From Elusimicrobia bacterium HGW-Elusimicrobia-3 (GTDB lineage: Bacteria > Elusimicrobiota > Elusimicrobia > Elusimicrobiales > UBA9959): a stretch of 52,504 bases of DNA. Of this stretch, positions 14,442 to 23,965 are shown in pieces. How positions within the stretch are numbered: the first letter of the stretch is position 1; every line of letters starts with the position of its first letter. The stretch is taken from assembly GCA_002840355.1 (NCBI GenBank), contig PHAL01000028.1:1-52504 (forward strand), written 5' to 3'. Under the pieces are notes generated by a model. It was not told the DNA's origin and searched no databases. It worked only from the letters and a program-made list of their open reading frames with translations. The position numbers and the translations under genes were made by a program.

Positions 14442-15578
14442 GTGTATATCCCGCAATATCATTTGAAGAACATCCCGAAATATCTTAAAAAAGGCAAGGC
14501 CCTTATAATCTACGGCCCGCGCCGTTGCGGGAAAACCACGCTCCTTAAAGAGTCGAGCAAAAACTTCAAAGAAAAATATCTTTTCGTAAGCGGCGAAGAC
14601 ATAACCGTTCAGGATTATCTCTCAAGCCGCTCGATAGAGAAACTCCGAAACTTCGTCGGAAAGAACAAAATACTTGTGATAGACGAGGCGCAAAGAGTAA
14701 AAGATATCAGCCTGAACATAAAACTGATTCTGGATCACATCGAGGGAATAAAAGTTCTTGCGAGCGGTTCTTCGTCGTTCGACTTGGCGAAAGAAGTCGG
14801 CGAGCCGCTCACCGGACGGAAATACACTCTGAAACTCTTTCCGCTTTCTCAACTTGAACTTTCGGCGGTTGAGACGCGCGCCGAGACATCCGCCCGTCTT
14901 GAAAACCGCCTTCTCTACGGCAGTTATCCCGAAGTGGTCGTCAGCGCGGGCGACTCGATAAAAAAAGAGTACTTGAGGGAAATCGTAAGTTCATATCTGT
15001 ATAAAGACATCTTGGAACTCGAAGGTGTCAGGCACTCCGACAAACTCGGGAAACTTCTTCAACTGCTGGCGTTTCAAATCGGAAAAGAGGTTTCTTACAC
15101 CGAACTCGGCACACATCTTGCGATGAGCAAAAATACCATCGAGCGTTATCTCGACCTTCTTGAAAAATCATTCGTCGTCTTCAAGATGACGGGTTTCTCA
15201 AGAAACCTGCGCAATGAAATCGTCAAGAATCCGAGATATTATTTTCAGGACACGGGAATCCGAAACGCGCTGATAAACAATTTTAATCCGCTCTCGATGC
15301 GCAACGACGTCGGGATGTTGTGGGAGAATTATATCGTCGTGGAGATGCTCAAAAAGCAGGAATATAAACGGCTCCGCGCCAACAACTACTTCTGGAGAAC
15401 TTACGACAGAAAAGAGATAGACCTCATCGAAGAGCGCGGCGGCAAACTTCACGGCTACGAAATCAAGTGGGGCAAAGACCGCAAGAAAAACGCCGCGCCG
15501 AAAGAATGGCGCGAAGCATACAAAAACTCCGTCTACAAAGTGATAACAAAGGAAAATTATCTGGATTTTGTGGTGTGA
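14442..15578 (+). CDS. AAA ATPase with DUF4143 C-terminal domain
   Basis: 378 residues. N-terminal AAA_14 domain with Walker A GPRRCGKT (25-32) and Walker B ILVIDEAQ, and a C-terminal DUF4143 domain with a PD-(D/E)XK-like end (EIDLIEERG...GYEIKWG). A GTG start at 14442 is chosen because AAGGAG ends six bases before it; an eight-codon TTG extension lacks a ribosome-binding site. The family is common in mobile elements and its role is not settled. A second, divergent member is at 33772-34881. Confidence 0.8.
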   Translation: MYIPQYHLKNIPKYLKKGKALIIYGPRRCGKTTLLKESSKNFKEKYLFVSGEDITVQDYLSSRSIEKLRNFVGKNKILVIDEAQRVKDISLNIKLILDHIEGIKVLASGSSSFDLAKEVGEPLTGRKYTLKLFPLSQLELSAVETRAETSARLENRLLYGSYPEVVVSAGDSIKKEYLREIVSSYLYKDILELEGVRHSDKLGKLLQLLAFQIGKEVSYTELGTHLAMSKNTIERYLDLLEKSFVVFKMTGFSRNLRNEIVKNPRYYFQDTGIRNALINNFNPLSMRNDVGMLWENYIVVEMLKKQEYKRLRANNYFWRTYDRKEIDLIEERGGKLHGYEIKWGKDRKKNAAPKEWREAYKNSVYKVITKENYLDFVV

Positions 15579-15686
15579 TGAGGAGCGGGGCGTGCGACGG
15601 AATATCCGCATATTCGGAGTCGGTTTCAGTTTGAAGCGCCGTCGTAATTTCATACAATAATTTGCGCCTCAAATAAGAGGGGATTT

Positions 15687-15995
15687 ATGAGTTTCATAAT
15701 CATCTACATCACCAACCCCGACATAAAAACCGCCAAGAAAATCGCTTCGCACCTTCTTAAAAAACGCCTCATCGCCTGCGCCAACTTCTTCCCGATAGAA
15801 AGTTCCTACTGGTGGAAAGGAAAAATCGAAACCGCCCGCGAGGTTGTCGCCATCGTAAAGACCAGAACCGCAAACTGGCAAAAAGTCAGATCCGCCGTCG
15901 AAAAACTCCATCCCTACGAGACGCCCTGCATAATGAAAATCCCGGTCACTGCGAATGCGGATTTTGAGAAGTGGATAAAGGCCGAAACGAGATAA
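15687..15995 (+). CDS. cutA: CutA-type divalent-cation tolerance protein
   Basis: 102 residues with CutA1 hallmarks: TNPDIKTAKKIASHLLKKRL, then IACANFFPIESSYWWKGKIE and HPYETPCIMKIPV. CutA1 forms a ferredoxin-fold trimer implicated in copper/metal tolerance. AGAGGGG lies upstream of the ATG. It is unusual cargo for a mobile element; there is no metal-resistance neighbour. Confidence 0.9.
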   Translation: MSFIIIYITNPDIKTAKKIASHLLKKRLIACANFFPIESSYWWKGKIETAREVVAIVKTRTANWQKVRSAVEKLHPYETPCIMKIPVTANADFEKWIKAETR

Positions 15996-16002
15996 ATTTG
16001 TG

Positions 16003-16031
16003 TTGAATAAAATCCAATAGAATGATAGAAT
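16003..16031 (+). promoter_or_regulatory. Promoter of the restriction-modification locus
   Basis: -35 TTGAAT (16003-16008, 4/6), 17-base spacer, -10 TAGAAT (16026-16031, 5/6), 122 bases before the methylase start. Confidence 0.55.
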
Positions 16032-16152
16032 AACGCGACACCCAAAATAGAGCGGGGACAGACGATGTTTTGTAACCTCTTGACGGCAGAAACGACATAG
16101 CCCGGGCGTCTTCGTCGCGGTTGCTGACGTCAAACACAAAGGAAGGCCCAAC

Positions 16153-18201
16153 ATGCCAAACGGTAAAAATGACATAACTTTACGTTCCATTCTGAAGGAC
16201 TCAAGTTACGACCTTTCGCTCTTTTCTCCTGCCGTTATCAAATCTCTCGAATCTAGAATAAAAGTTCAGAAGAACAAACCCTATATCAGCTGTATCGTTC
16301 GGGATAAAGAGGTTCAGCTTAAGCCCGAAGAAATCGTTCGCCAACTCTACGCGATAAAACTCATCAACGATTATGGGTACCCCAAAAAGCGCATCCGCTT
16401 TGAACACCCTGTTCAATTTGGCAGAGAAACCAAGTTGGCGGATATCGTAGTATTTGATAAAGACCGGCCGACGGTTGAATATATTATTGTTGAGGTTAAG
16501 AAGCCCAAACTCAAGGATGGCAAAGATCAGCTTAAATCATATTGCAATGCTACCGGGGCCCCGATTGGTGTTTGGTCAAATGGGGGGCAGATTTCCCACT
16601 ATAACCGCAAAGACCCGAATTTCTTTGAGGATATAACTGATATTCCAAAGGCTGATCAGACCCTTGAAGACATCATAAAAGAGCGATTCACATGGAAGAA
16701 TTTAATTGTGAAAGATAAAATTCCCAATGAGGGAAAATCATTAAAAACGATAGTCACCGAAATGGAAGATGAGGTTCTTGCTGGCGCAGGTGTTGATTCG
16801 TTTGAAGAAGTGTTCAAACTCATTTTTACTAAACTGTATGATGAAATGAAAAGCAGTAAAGATAAAGATTATTTGGATCGAGAAATTAAACGTATTTTAA
16901 AGAAAGATTATGGTGATTATGAGAAACTAAAACAAGTTATTTCGCAAGTCGATGATAATGATTTCCGAGTGCTTGAGTTTAGAAACACTGGGCAATCAGA
17001 GGGTGAATTAAAGAAAAAGATTCAAAGACTTTTTGACGAGGCCAAAAAGAAGTGGCCAGGGGTATTCCCTGATGAAAGCAGGATTGACCTTTCACCGTCT
17101 CATCTTTCCGTCTGCGTTTCCAGTTTGCAAGACGTAAAGCTATTTAACTCCAATCTCCAAGTTATTGACGAAGCCTTTGAATATTTGGTGAGTAAGTCCT
17201 CTAAAGGCGAAAAGGGACAGTATTTCACGCCTCGACATGTCATTGACATGTGCGTCAAGATGCTCAATCCCCAAAAAGGCGAATACATGATTGACACCGC
17301 CTCGGGCTCATGCGGATTTACAGTTCATACCATCTTTCAGTTAACCGGCCATCTATTTGAAAATACCGAGATTTCACAAGAAGAAAAAGAGGACGTTCTT
17401 AAAGTCTTCGGTATTGACTTTGATGAAAAGGTCGTCCGTGTCGCCAGAACACTTAATCTGATTGCCGGTGACGGTGAAACAAACGTCTTGCATTTAAATA
17501 CTCTCGATTATGATCGCTGGAACGAGACCACTAAGAATGAAGATTGGATTATGACTTATGGCAGTGGTTTTAAACGACTTGAAGCTCTCAAGAAAGATAA
17601 AGGCCAGAACAAGGAATTCCTTTTTGACATCCTGATGGCTAATCCGCCCTTTGCCGGTGACATCAAAGAATCTCGCATCATTCATAAATATGAACTCGGT
17701 TATAATAAACAAAACAAACCTAAGTCAAAGGTTGGTCGTGATATTCTTTTCATCGAACGCAATCTCGATTTTATAAAACCCGGCGGACGTCTTGGTATAG
17801 TTTTGCCTCAGGGTAGGCTTAATAATTTTTCAGATAAAGACCTTCGAAAATATGTAGCCAACAAAGCCCGCATATTAGCAGTTGTGGGCCTGCACGGCAA
17901 CACTTTTAAGCCTCACGCCGGAACAAAGACAAGTGTTCTATTTCTGCAAAAATGGGACGATAAACTTTGTCCTAAGAGAAAGGATTATCCCATTTTCTTT
18001 GCTGTTTCTGATAAATCAGGCAAAGATAATTCTGGTGAATATGTTTACGTCAAGAATGGCAATGGTAAGCCAAAACTCGATAAATATGGTCACATAATCG
18101 TTGAACACGATTTGCATAACCATAAAGGCGAGCTTCCTGATGGTATCGCCGAGGCGTTTATTGATTGGGCGAAAAAAGAGAAATTAAGTTTTTGGAAATG
18201 A
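16153..18201 (+). CDS. N6-adenine methylase with N-terminal type I R-like nuclease domain
   Basis: 682 residues. Residues ~55-150 form an HSDR_N-like PD-(D/E)XK domain: D97 in ADIVVFD, E114 and K116 in VEVKKP, and the QLKSY segment. A HsdM-like helical part follows, then the N6-MTase domain with motif I DTASGSCG (381-388) and motif IV NPPF (497-500). It is therefore a nuclease-methylase fusion working with a separate specificity subunit, the layout of BcgI-type (type IIB) enzymes and not of classical type I. No HsdR translocase gene is present. AAGGAAGG provides the ribosome-binding site. It heads a four-gene locus with a HEPN protein, HsdS and a membrane protein. Confidence 0.85.
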   Translation: MPNGKNDITLRSILKDSSYDLSLFSPAVIKSLESRIKVQKNKPYISCIVRDKEVQLKPEEIVRQLYAIKLINDYGYPKKRIRFEHPVQFGRETKLADIVVFDKDRPTVEYIIVEVKKPKLKDGKDQLKSYCNATGAPIGVWSNGGQISHYNRKDPNFFEDITDIPKADQTLEDIIKERFTWKNLIVKDKIPNEGKSLKTIVTEMEDEVLAGAGVDSFEEVFKLIFTKLYDEMKSSKDKDYLDREIKRILKKDYGDYEKLKQVISQVDDNDFRVLEFRNTGQSEGELKKKIQRLFDEAKKKWPGVFPDESRIDLSPSHLSVCVSSLQDVKLFNSNLQVIDEAFEYLVSKSSKGEKGQYFTPRHVIDMCVKMLNPQKGEYMIDTASGSCGFTVHTIFQLTGHLFENTEISQEEKEDVLKVFGIDFDEKVVRVARTLNLIAGDGETNVLHLNTLDYDRWNETTKNEDWIMTYGSGFKRLEALKKDKGQNKEFLFDILMANPPFAGDIKESRIIHKYELGYNKQNKPKSKVGRDILFIERNLDFIKPGGRLGIVLPQGRLNNFSDKDLRKYVANKARILAVVGLHGNTFKPHAGTKTSVLFLQKWDDKLCPKRKDYPIFFAVSDKSGKDNSGEYVYVKNGNGKPKLDKYGHIIVEHDLHNHKGELPDGIAEAFIDWAKKEKLSFWK

Positions 18202-18214
18202 TCTAATTTTGACA

Positions 18215-19054
18215 ATGGCAAATCTATCTACAAATGACAAGCAAGTATTAGAGAAACTTTTTCAAATGAGCGGAGGTTACGTCCTTAATTTTTCAGATAG
18301 AACAATGGGAGAATTTTTCCATGATGATGTTGGTATTAATATCTATGAAGGAAAATATAATTATGCCAGCGGATCAAAAGCCAACCGTATGAGGGGCTTT
18401 TGGCAAGTATCTGAAGATCCTTTGGCTGGCAAGTCAATTATTAAACTTATTGAATACATCGAAAATCAAATTTTGATTGGGGTTCTCAAGCAAAGCGATT
18501 TTCCTCAAAACCTTGTTGATAAAGGCAAGGAAATCGGCGATAGATTACTCGGCAAATCGGTGCGTAAAGAAAATATCACGGAAGATGAATTCCTAAAAAA
18601 AGAATTTAAAGAAGTTTCGATTAGTTCTTTAAAACTGGATGGAGCGATAACAAGCATACTTGAACAAAGGCTTGACGAGATAAAAAAATGTTTGCACTCA
18701 AAGGCGGCTTTAGCAACCATTTTTCTTTGTGGTAGCACACTCGAAGGTATACTGCTTGGAATCGCATCAAATAATCCACAAAAGTTTAATGTGACGACAT
18801 CAAGTCCAAAAGATAAGAGCGGAAAAGTTTTACAATTTCATGAATGGGCTCTAAGCAATTTAATAGATGTCGCAAAAGAGATCGATTTCCTAAATGAAGA
18901 TGTTAAAAAATTTAGTCATGCACTGCGTAATTTTAGGAATTATATTCATCCTTATGCGCAAGCAAGCGAACATTTTAATCCAGATGAGCATACGGCTAAA
19001 TTATGTTGGCAGGTCTTGAAAATCGCAATTTTTCAGATATCTAAAAAGGTCTGA
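18215..19054 (+). CDS. HEPN-domain protein, AbiJ-like, between M and S
   Basis: 279 residues. The N-terminal region (FQMSGGYVLNFSDRTMGEFF, YNYASGSKANRMRGFW) resembles the AbiJ N-terminal domain (NTD3 type). The C-terminal domain carries ALRNFRNYIHP with R238-N-x5-H245, the R-x(4-6)-H signature of HEPN ribonucleases. The start is taken at ATG 18215, 13 bases after the methylase stop. It ends 2 bases before hsdS, so it is embedded in the restriction operon. HEPN proteins of this kind usually act as toxic RNases in abortive infection, so this one may be a backup effector triggered when modification or restriction is compromised (inference). Confidence 0.7.
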   Translation: MANLSTNDKQVLEKLFQMSGGYVLNFSDRTMGEFFHDDVGINIYEGKYNYASGSKANRMRGFWQVSEDPLAGKSIIKLIEYIENQILIGVLKQSDFPQNLVDKGKEIGDRLLGKSVRKENITEDEFLKKEFKEVSISSLKLDGAITSILEQRLDEIKKCLHSKAALATIFLCGSTLEGILLGIASNNPQKFNVTTSSPKDKSGKVLQFHEWALSNLIDVAKEIDFLNEDVKKFSHALRNFRNYIHPYAQASEHFNPDEHTAKLCWQVLKIAIFQISKKV

Positions 19055-19056
19055 TT

Positions 19057-20709
19057 ATGCAAATATCCATTGTAAATTATAAAACGGTAAAAGAAAATTC
19101 TGATTTCAGATACGAGTCGGAATTTTGGTTGCCAAAATATATTGAAGAAGAAAATCAGTTGAACCGGATAAATATACTTTCTTTGATTGATTGTGTTAGT
19201 TTTTCTAATGGGCATGCATTTGATTCAAACGAGTTTTCTTTTGAAGGAGAAATTTATATTTCAAAGATAGGTGATGTTACTCAAAAACGAGATTTTAATT
19301 CATGGGAAAGAGTTTCAAGAAAATATTTTGAGGAATTTAAGGCAAAATATCTTAAACACAATGATATTTTAATGACCTTAACCGGCGATCCTCCCGATGT
19401 CGGAAAAGTGCAACTAATATTTAATCCGCCCAAAGAAAAATTGTCATGGAATCAGAGAGTTGCGCTTCTTAGACTAAAAAAGCAAGACAAAATCAACGCA
19501 CCTGAATTTTTATTTATAGTTCTTTCCTCAAAATATTGCAGGGACCATATTGAACGCTGGGCAAAAGGCATCCGACAAAGAAATGTTGGAAATCCAGCAG
19601 TATTAAACATGGCAGTTCCGATTTTGCTTGGCCTGCAAAATAGTATATCTGATATAGTCAGAAAATCATTTGAACTATTAGAAAATTCAATATCTCTTTA
19701 TTCCCAAGCCGAACAAACCCTTCTCTCCGAGCTTGGCCTTGTAAATTGGAAGCCGAAGCATTATCTATCCTTCGTCAAGAGATTCTCCGACACACAGAAC
19801 AGCGAGCGCATCGATGCCGAATACTTCCAGCCGAAGTATGAGGAAGTCGTCGAACGTATTAAGCAATATAGAAAAGGCTATAAACCTTTGGCCGAGATTG
19901 TTAAGGTTAAGGACAAGAATTTTCAGCCTAAAGACGATGTGACTTACCGTTATATTGAGCTTGCGAATATCTCAGCTAATGGAAATATCAACGGATTTAT
20001 CGAAGCGCAAGGCAAAGAATTGCCTACCAGGGCAAGGCGTAAGGTTGATGCCGGAGATGTCATTGTTTCGACCATTGAAGGGGCTCTTTCAAGCATTGCT
20101 TTGGTAAGCGATGATTTAGATAACGCTTTATGTTCAACAGGTTTTTTTGTTATCAATTCAGAAAGGATAAATTCCGAAACCTTGCTTGTATTGCTCAGAT
20201 CATTGGTCGGTCAATTACAACTTAAAAAAGGATGCTCCGGCACAATTTTAACTGCTATTGGGGATGATGAATTTAAACGGATAATCTTACCTGATTTGCC
20301 CGCAATTGTTCAGGATAAGCTTAAGAAGAAAATCACGGAGATGTATAACGCAAAAGCATTATCAAAAAGCCTTCTCGACATCGCCAAGCGTGGCGTTGAA
20401 ATGGCAATAGAGAAGGGTGAAAAAGAGGCGGAGAGTTGGATTAAAACAAGTATGACCGATTTAATCAGGAGGCGGGATATGGATAAGGAAAAGAAAAAGG
20501 ATGTGGGTGAATTCCGAGGGTTAAGTTTGGCTAGTCCGACGACCCCAGATGTTAAAAACGTTGAAAGCAATAAAATAATTAGAAAAAGTAGTTTGGCAAG
20601 CCCTACGCTTCCAGATCCCAAGCCAATAACTCCGAGCCAACCTGTTTCAACCACCAAACTATCGGGCAATAATACCAAAGCTGATGCTCCAAGCAAAAAA
20701 TCTAAATAA
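19057..20709 (+). CDS. hsdS: Type I-like restriction specificity subunit
   Basis: 550 residues with two target-recognition domains, each with an HsdS-like pattern (ISKIGDVTQKRD, NDILMTLTGD, then YIELANISANGN, AGDVIVSTIEGALSSIAL) separated and followed by helical spacers. It gives DNA sequence specificity to the upstream methylase fusion. The C-terminal ~70 residues are an odd Ser/Pro-rich tail with two copies of SLASPT-PD. AT-rich composition matches its neighbours. Confidence 0.85.
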   Translation: MQISIVNYKTVKENSDFRYESEFWLPKYIEEENQLNRINILSLIDCVSFSNGHAFDSNEFSFEGEIYISKIGDVTQKRDFNSWERVSRKYFEEFKAKYLKHNDILMTLTGDPPDVGKVQLIFNPPKEKLSWNQRVALLRLKKQDKINAPEFLFIVLSSKYCRDHIERWAKGIRQRNVGNPAVLNMAVPILLGLQNSISDIVRKSFELLENSISLYSQAEQTLLSELGLVNWKPKHYLSFVKRFSDTQNSERIDAEYFQPKYEEVVERIKQYRKGYKPLAEIVKVKDKNFQPKDDVTYRYIELANISANGNINGFIEAQGKELPTRARRKVDAGDVIVSTIEGALSSIALVSDDLDNALCSTGFFVINSERINSETLLVLLRSLVGQLQLKKGCSGTILTAIGDDEFKRIILPDLPAIVQDKLKKKITEMYNAKALSKSLLDIAKRGVEMAIEKGEKEAESWIKTSMTDLIRRRDMDKEKKKDVGEFRGLSLASPTTPDVKNVESNKIIRKSSLASPTLPDPKPITPSQPVSTTKLSGNNTKADAPSKKSK

Positions 20710-20747
20710 TAGATTTTATAGAATTCATTGTCCTGGAGGATTTCACT

Positions 20748-21233
20748 ATGGCCAACAATGAATATATACGTCAACAGAAGACCAAATTTGAAGATTATGC
20801 TGAAAGATACAGGGCCGAAGCCAATGAGGTCTTCCGTGAACTAGTGCGGCAATTGATCCTTACCGCCACCGTGCTTGTGACTTTGGGACCTTATGTGCTT
20901 AGCAGAACAGAGGTAACGAAATTTACCGTGCTTGATAAATATCTCTTTATGTTCGCTATGGTGCTCATCGCAATTTCCATTCCCATGGGCATTGTACAGT
21001 TGGTTGTAGATCATTATTTCTTTCGTGCATGGCATCGAGCTAAATATAGTGTTGTAGAAGGTATAGCCAGAAAAGAGATTACCGATGACAATATCTGGGA
21101 AAGATCAGTAGAGAAACAAAGCCTTATCCAAGCCGAATCGAATACTATTTTTGTTTGGCTTCAACTCATATTTGTCATAGTTGGGTTGATGCTTTTGTTG
21201 GTGCAGTTATGTAAAGGTATACTTATTGCTTGA
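20748..21233 (+). CDS. Small membrane protein of the restriction locus
   Basis: 161 residues, not recognised. It has a charged N-terminal coiled segment (1-35), two closely spaced hydrophobic segments (about 36-52 and 65-88) and a C-terminal hydrophobic segment (about 137-158), suggesting a three-pass inner-membrane protein. Strong TGGAGG precedes the ATG, 38 bases after hsdS. A membrane partner next to a HEPN gene and RM genes is reminiscent of defence effectors, but this is inference. Confidence 0.6.
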   Translation: MANNEYIRQQKTKFEDYAERYRAEANEVFRELVRQLILTATVLVTLGPYVLSRTEVTKFTVLDKYLFMFAMVLIAISIPMGIVQLVVDHYFFRAWHRAKYSVVEGIARKEITDDNIWERSVEKQSLIQAESNTIFVWLQLIFVIVGLMLLLVQLCKGILIA

Positions 21234-21524
21234 CCGTATTGAGAGTGGAATATAAATAGCAAGATAATGGAAGATAACAGTTATTGAGTTTGTAATAATC
21301 GACTGTTAGGGAGATGTGCCAATGATTTCGAAAGAATTGCTTGGATATAAGATTTGGTGTAAAAACTATATGAGTAATTGGGGTGCCTCTGATTTGAAAC
21401 CTTGAGAAAATGATTTTTGGTAGGAATACTACAACTGTTCCTGTAATAGCCACAATATGAACTATAATCAGACACTATATATAAAATCAGTTGGGGTAGT
21501 CCAAGGTGGGGAAGAGGTATATGT
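21234..21524. other. Intergenic stretch between RM locus and nuclease gene
   Basis: Holds no convincing gene or RNA. A short phrase near 21408 (CTTGAGAAAATGATTTTTGG) recurs in similar form at 22462, just before the next nuclease gene. TTGACC at 21231 has no well-spaced -10. Confidence 0.4.
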
Positions 21525-22409
21525 ATGGCAAGGATAAATTTAAAAACAGGCAAAATAATTAAACCTCAGGAATTTAGCGGTGGGAACCCAGAACACCAAT
21601 TACAAAAATATATTGAAAGCTACTTAAACCAACTCTTACAATGTTATTTTCTTAAAAGTTTTCATAAAATACCAAGCGGAGAAATTGATACTCTTGCGAT
21701 TACCGAAGATGGGAACCCCTGCATTATTGAATATAAGCACAAGCAAGAAGATACGGTATTGAACCAAATAGTTTTTTATTATGATTGGTTAAAGCAGAGA
21801 CCTACAAAGTTTGAGTTTGAGAGAATTGTTAAAGAGAATAACACTACTAAAAAAATTGATGTTGACTGGTCAAAAATTCGCTTAATTTGCGTAGCAAAAC
21901 AATATTCTAACTGGGATATTAGTTTGATTAAGCATTTAGACGCTGAAATTGAATGCTATAGTTATACTCTTCACGAAAACGAATTAGATATTCATCTTGA
22001 CCCTATTGTAAATCAGTTCAAAAAACAGAAAATTTATAACGGTAAACAGACTCATAAAGAAATTACACTGGAAGACCATAGAAACAGAGCCGATAAAGAG
22101 GGGAAGTTATTATTAGACAAATTAAGAGATGGAGTATTTAAGATGGGAGACAATATTGAAGAAGGATATGCTCCCAATTATATTAAATATTCTGTTAAAA
22201 CAACTTTTTTGGTTGTTCATGTGAGAAAAAAATGGCTGATAATCCAGCTGAGAGTTAATGAGAGAACCTTTAAAGACCAGAAGAAGTTTGCAAAAGATAT
22301 TTCTAAAAGGGGCTGGACGGTAACAAGGGAAATGAAAATTAACAATATGGATAAATTAAACTATGCACTTGATTTAATAAAACAAGCATACGACACACAA
22401 GGCGAATAG
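21525..22409 (+). CDS. PD-(D/E)XK endonuclease-like protein with DUF5655 tail
   Basis: 294 residues. Residues ~20-140 form a nuclease core, SGEIDTLAITEDGNPCIIEY then KHK: D55, E69 and K71 match the PD-(D/E)XK pattern. The C-terminal ~90 residues (YAPNYIKYSVKTTFLVVHVR, then RGWTVTREMKINNMDKLNYA) match DUF5655, a domain often appended to such nucleases. GAGG precedes the start. AT-rich composition indicates acquired cargo. Possibly a standalone restriction or defence nuclease. Confidence 0.7.
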   Translation: MARINLKTGKIIKPQEFSGGNPEHQLQKYIESYLNQLLQCYFLKSFHKIPSGEIDTLAITEDGNPCIIEYKHKQEDTVLNQIVFYYDWLKQRPTKFEFERIVKENNTTKKIDVDWSKIRLICVAKQYSNWDISLIKHLDAEIECYSYTLHENELDIHLDPIVNQFKKQKIYNGKQTHKEITLEDHRNRADKEGKLLLDKLRDGVFKMGDNIEEGYAPNYIKYSVKTTFLVVHVRKKWLIIQLRVNERTFKDQKKFAKDISKRGWTVTREMKINNMDKLNYALDLIKQAYDTQGE

Positions 22410-22487
22410 TTTTTTGGGGGGTGGGGATGAGAACGCTTAATATTTTCCCGATTTTTAAAACTTGAAAAAATGATTTTGGAGAAAACA

Positions 22488-23291
22488 ATGACAAAAAAAT
22501 GGACAAAAGATGAAGCTTTGCAAGAATTACAAATATTAGCAGAGACAACTAATACTTTATCTAAATCAAAAAGATTTTCCGCAGAACATGTACAGTGGAT
22601 TGATAGAGTAATTATTATTTTAGAAGAAGTTTTTGGCAGAAATTCTCGGTATTATGCAACATTTACCAATTTTCACTGGTCAGTTACTGGTTCTCTATTG
22701 GTTGGAGGGCCAATGGACCCTGAGGGTTCTTGGAATCCGCAAAAATCTATAGAAAAAAAGCATCATATAGCATATTTACAAGACTTAGAAAGTGCTCATG
22801 GTTTATTAATTGCAGCTTATGATTATCTTCAGAAGAGGGACTTGATTTTGGTATATGAAGGCAAAAATACAATTCCAGAATCTAGTGAAATTTTTAAGAT
22901 TATAAATCTTGTAGAATTTAAAATTAGAAAAATGATTAGAAAAAAACCTGATATAGAAATTGAAATTCAAGAGGCACTTGAAAATTTACTTGTTGGTGCT
23001 GATATTCAATATTCACGGGAAGCAGAGAAAATAGAATATTCATCTAAAACATATATTCCCGATTTTACACTTCCTAAAATAGACCTTATAATAGAAATTA
23101 AGTTGTGTAACAAATCTACTCGTGAGAAAGAAATAATTGCAGAAATAAATGACGATATACTTGCTTATCAAACAAAATATGGTAATTTATTATTTGTTGT
23201 TTACGATACAGGTTTTATTAGAGATATAGAACGGTTTGTTACTGCTTTTGAAAAGAGTCAAAATATCGTTGTTAAAGTAGTTAAACATTAA
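22488..23291 (+). CDS. Putative nuclease, C-terminal PD-(D/E)XK
   Basis: 267 residues from ATG 22488, chosen because GGAG (22478-22481) precedes it; an ATG at 22470 lacks this. The N-terminal ~150 residues are helical and unrecognised. The C-terminal part has YIPDFTLPKIDLIIEIKLCN with D192, E203 and K205 of a PD-(D/E)XK core, then a conserved Y-x-TKYGNLLFVVYD strand. It is not coupled to the previous gene but lies 78 bases downstream on the same strand. Confidence 0.65.
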   Translation: MTKKWTKDEALQELQILAETTNTLSKSKRFSAEHVQWIDRVIIILEEVFGRNSRYYATFTNFHWSVTGSLLVGGPMDPEGSWNPQKSIEKKHHIAYLQDLESAHGLLIAAYDYLQKRDLILVYEGKNTIPESSEIFKIINLVEFKIRKMIRKKPDIEIEIQEALENLLVGADIQYSREAEKIEYSSKTYIPDFTLPKIDLIIEIKLCNKSTREKEIIAEINDDILAYQTKYGNLLFVVYDTGFIRDIERFVTAFEKSQNIVVKVVKH

Positions 23292-23360
23292 AAAATTGTA
23301 TAAAAAGAAAAGGGTGGGCGCTGCTAATATATTTTTTTGTCGGATTAAGGAGAACACAAC

Positions 23361-23555
23361 ATGCCTTTTGTGAGGATTGATTTGTGGAAGGGCAGGGATA
23401 AAGGAACGAAGAAAAAACTGATTAAAAACGTGACATCTGCTGTGGTTGAATCAATCGGCTGTCCGCCGGAAGCCGTTCAGGTGGTCATCGGCGAAGTCGA
23501 AAAAGAAAACTGGGGTTTGGGCGGTGCGCCGGCAGATGAGAAGTTTCCGGATTAA
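23361..23555 (+). CDS. 4-oxalocrotonate tautomerase family protein
   Basis: 64 residues, typical length. Begins MPFVRIDLWKGR, giving the catalytic N-terminal proline after Met removal, followed by the KKKLIKNVTSAVVESIGCPP helix and a VVIGEVEKENWG strand. AAGGAG is well placed. This superfamily catalyses keto-enol tautomerisation; the substrate is unknown. It is metabolic, not mobile-element machinery. Confidence 0.85.
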   Translation: MPFVRIDLWKGRDKGTKKKLIKNVTSAVVESIGCPPEAVQVVIGEVEKENWGLGGAPADEKFPD

Positions 23556-23638
23556 AAATAGTGCGAGTTGCGGGACGGAGTTATGGACGGGTTGAGATAT
23601 TGAATTTTCACGTCTTAATCTGGTGTTAATTCTCCACT

Positions 23639-23965
23639 ATGAACTCCAAATACAAATCAATGCTTAATCGGATGAAAGAAAAAAGTGAGGATAAACACAT
23701 CTCCTCAGTTTCGGAACCATGGCAGGTATATATAGTAAGGTGCAATAACAGTTCTCTTTACACTGGCATCACCAAGAATCTTTCAAAAAGGATTGAAAAG
23801 CACAACAGTGGCAAAGGCGCTGCCTATACTCGCATCCATCGACCCGTAAAACTTGTTTACACAGAAACATTGAAAAACAGGTCCGAAGCTCTCATCCGCG
23901 AAATGCAAATTAAGTCTCTCAGCCGCCCCAAAAAGGAATCGCTTTTGAGTTTATGTAAAGAATAG
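23639..23965 (+). CDS. GIY-YIG nuclease domain protein
   Basis: 108 residues. The GIY-YIG signature appears as WQVYIVRCNNSSLYTGITKN (YIV 31-33, YTG 41-43), then R51 of LSKRIEKHN and the EALIREMQIKSLSR segment supplying the metal-binding Glu. The size and pattern match the small UPF0213/YhbQ-like group. An N-terminal ~27-residue extension is lysine-rich. No ribosome-binding site is obvious. Confidence 0.85.
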   Translation: MNSKYKSMLNRMKEKSEDKHISSVSEPWQVYIVRCNNSSLYTGITKNLSKRIEKHNSGKGAAYTRIHRPVKLVYTETLKNRSEALIREMQIKSLSRPKKESLLSLCKE

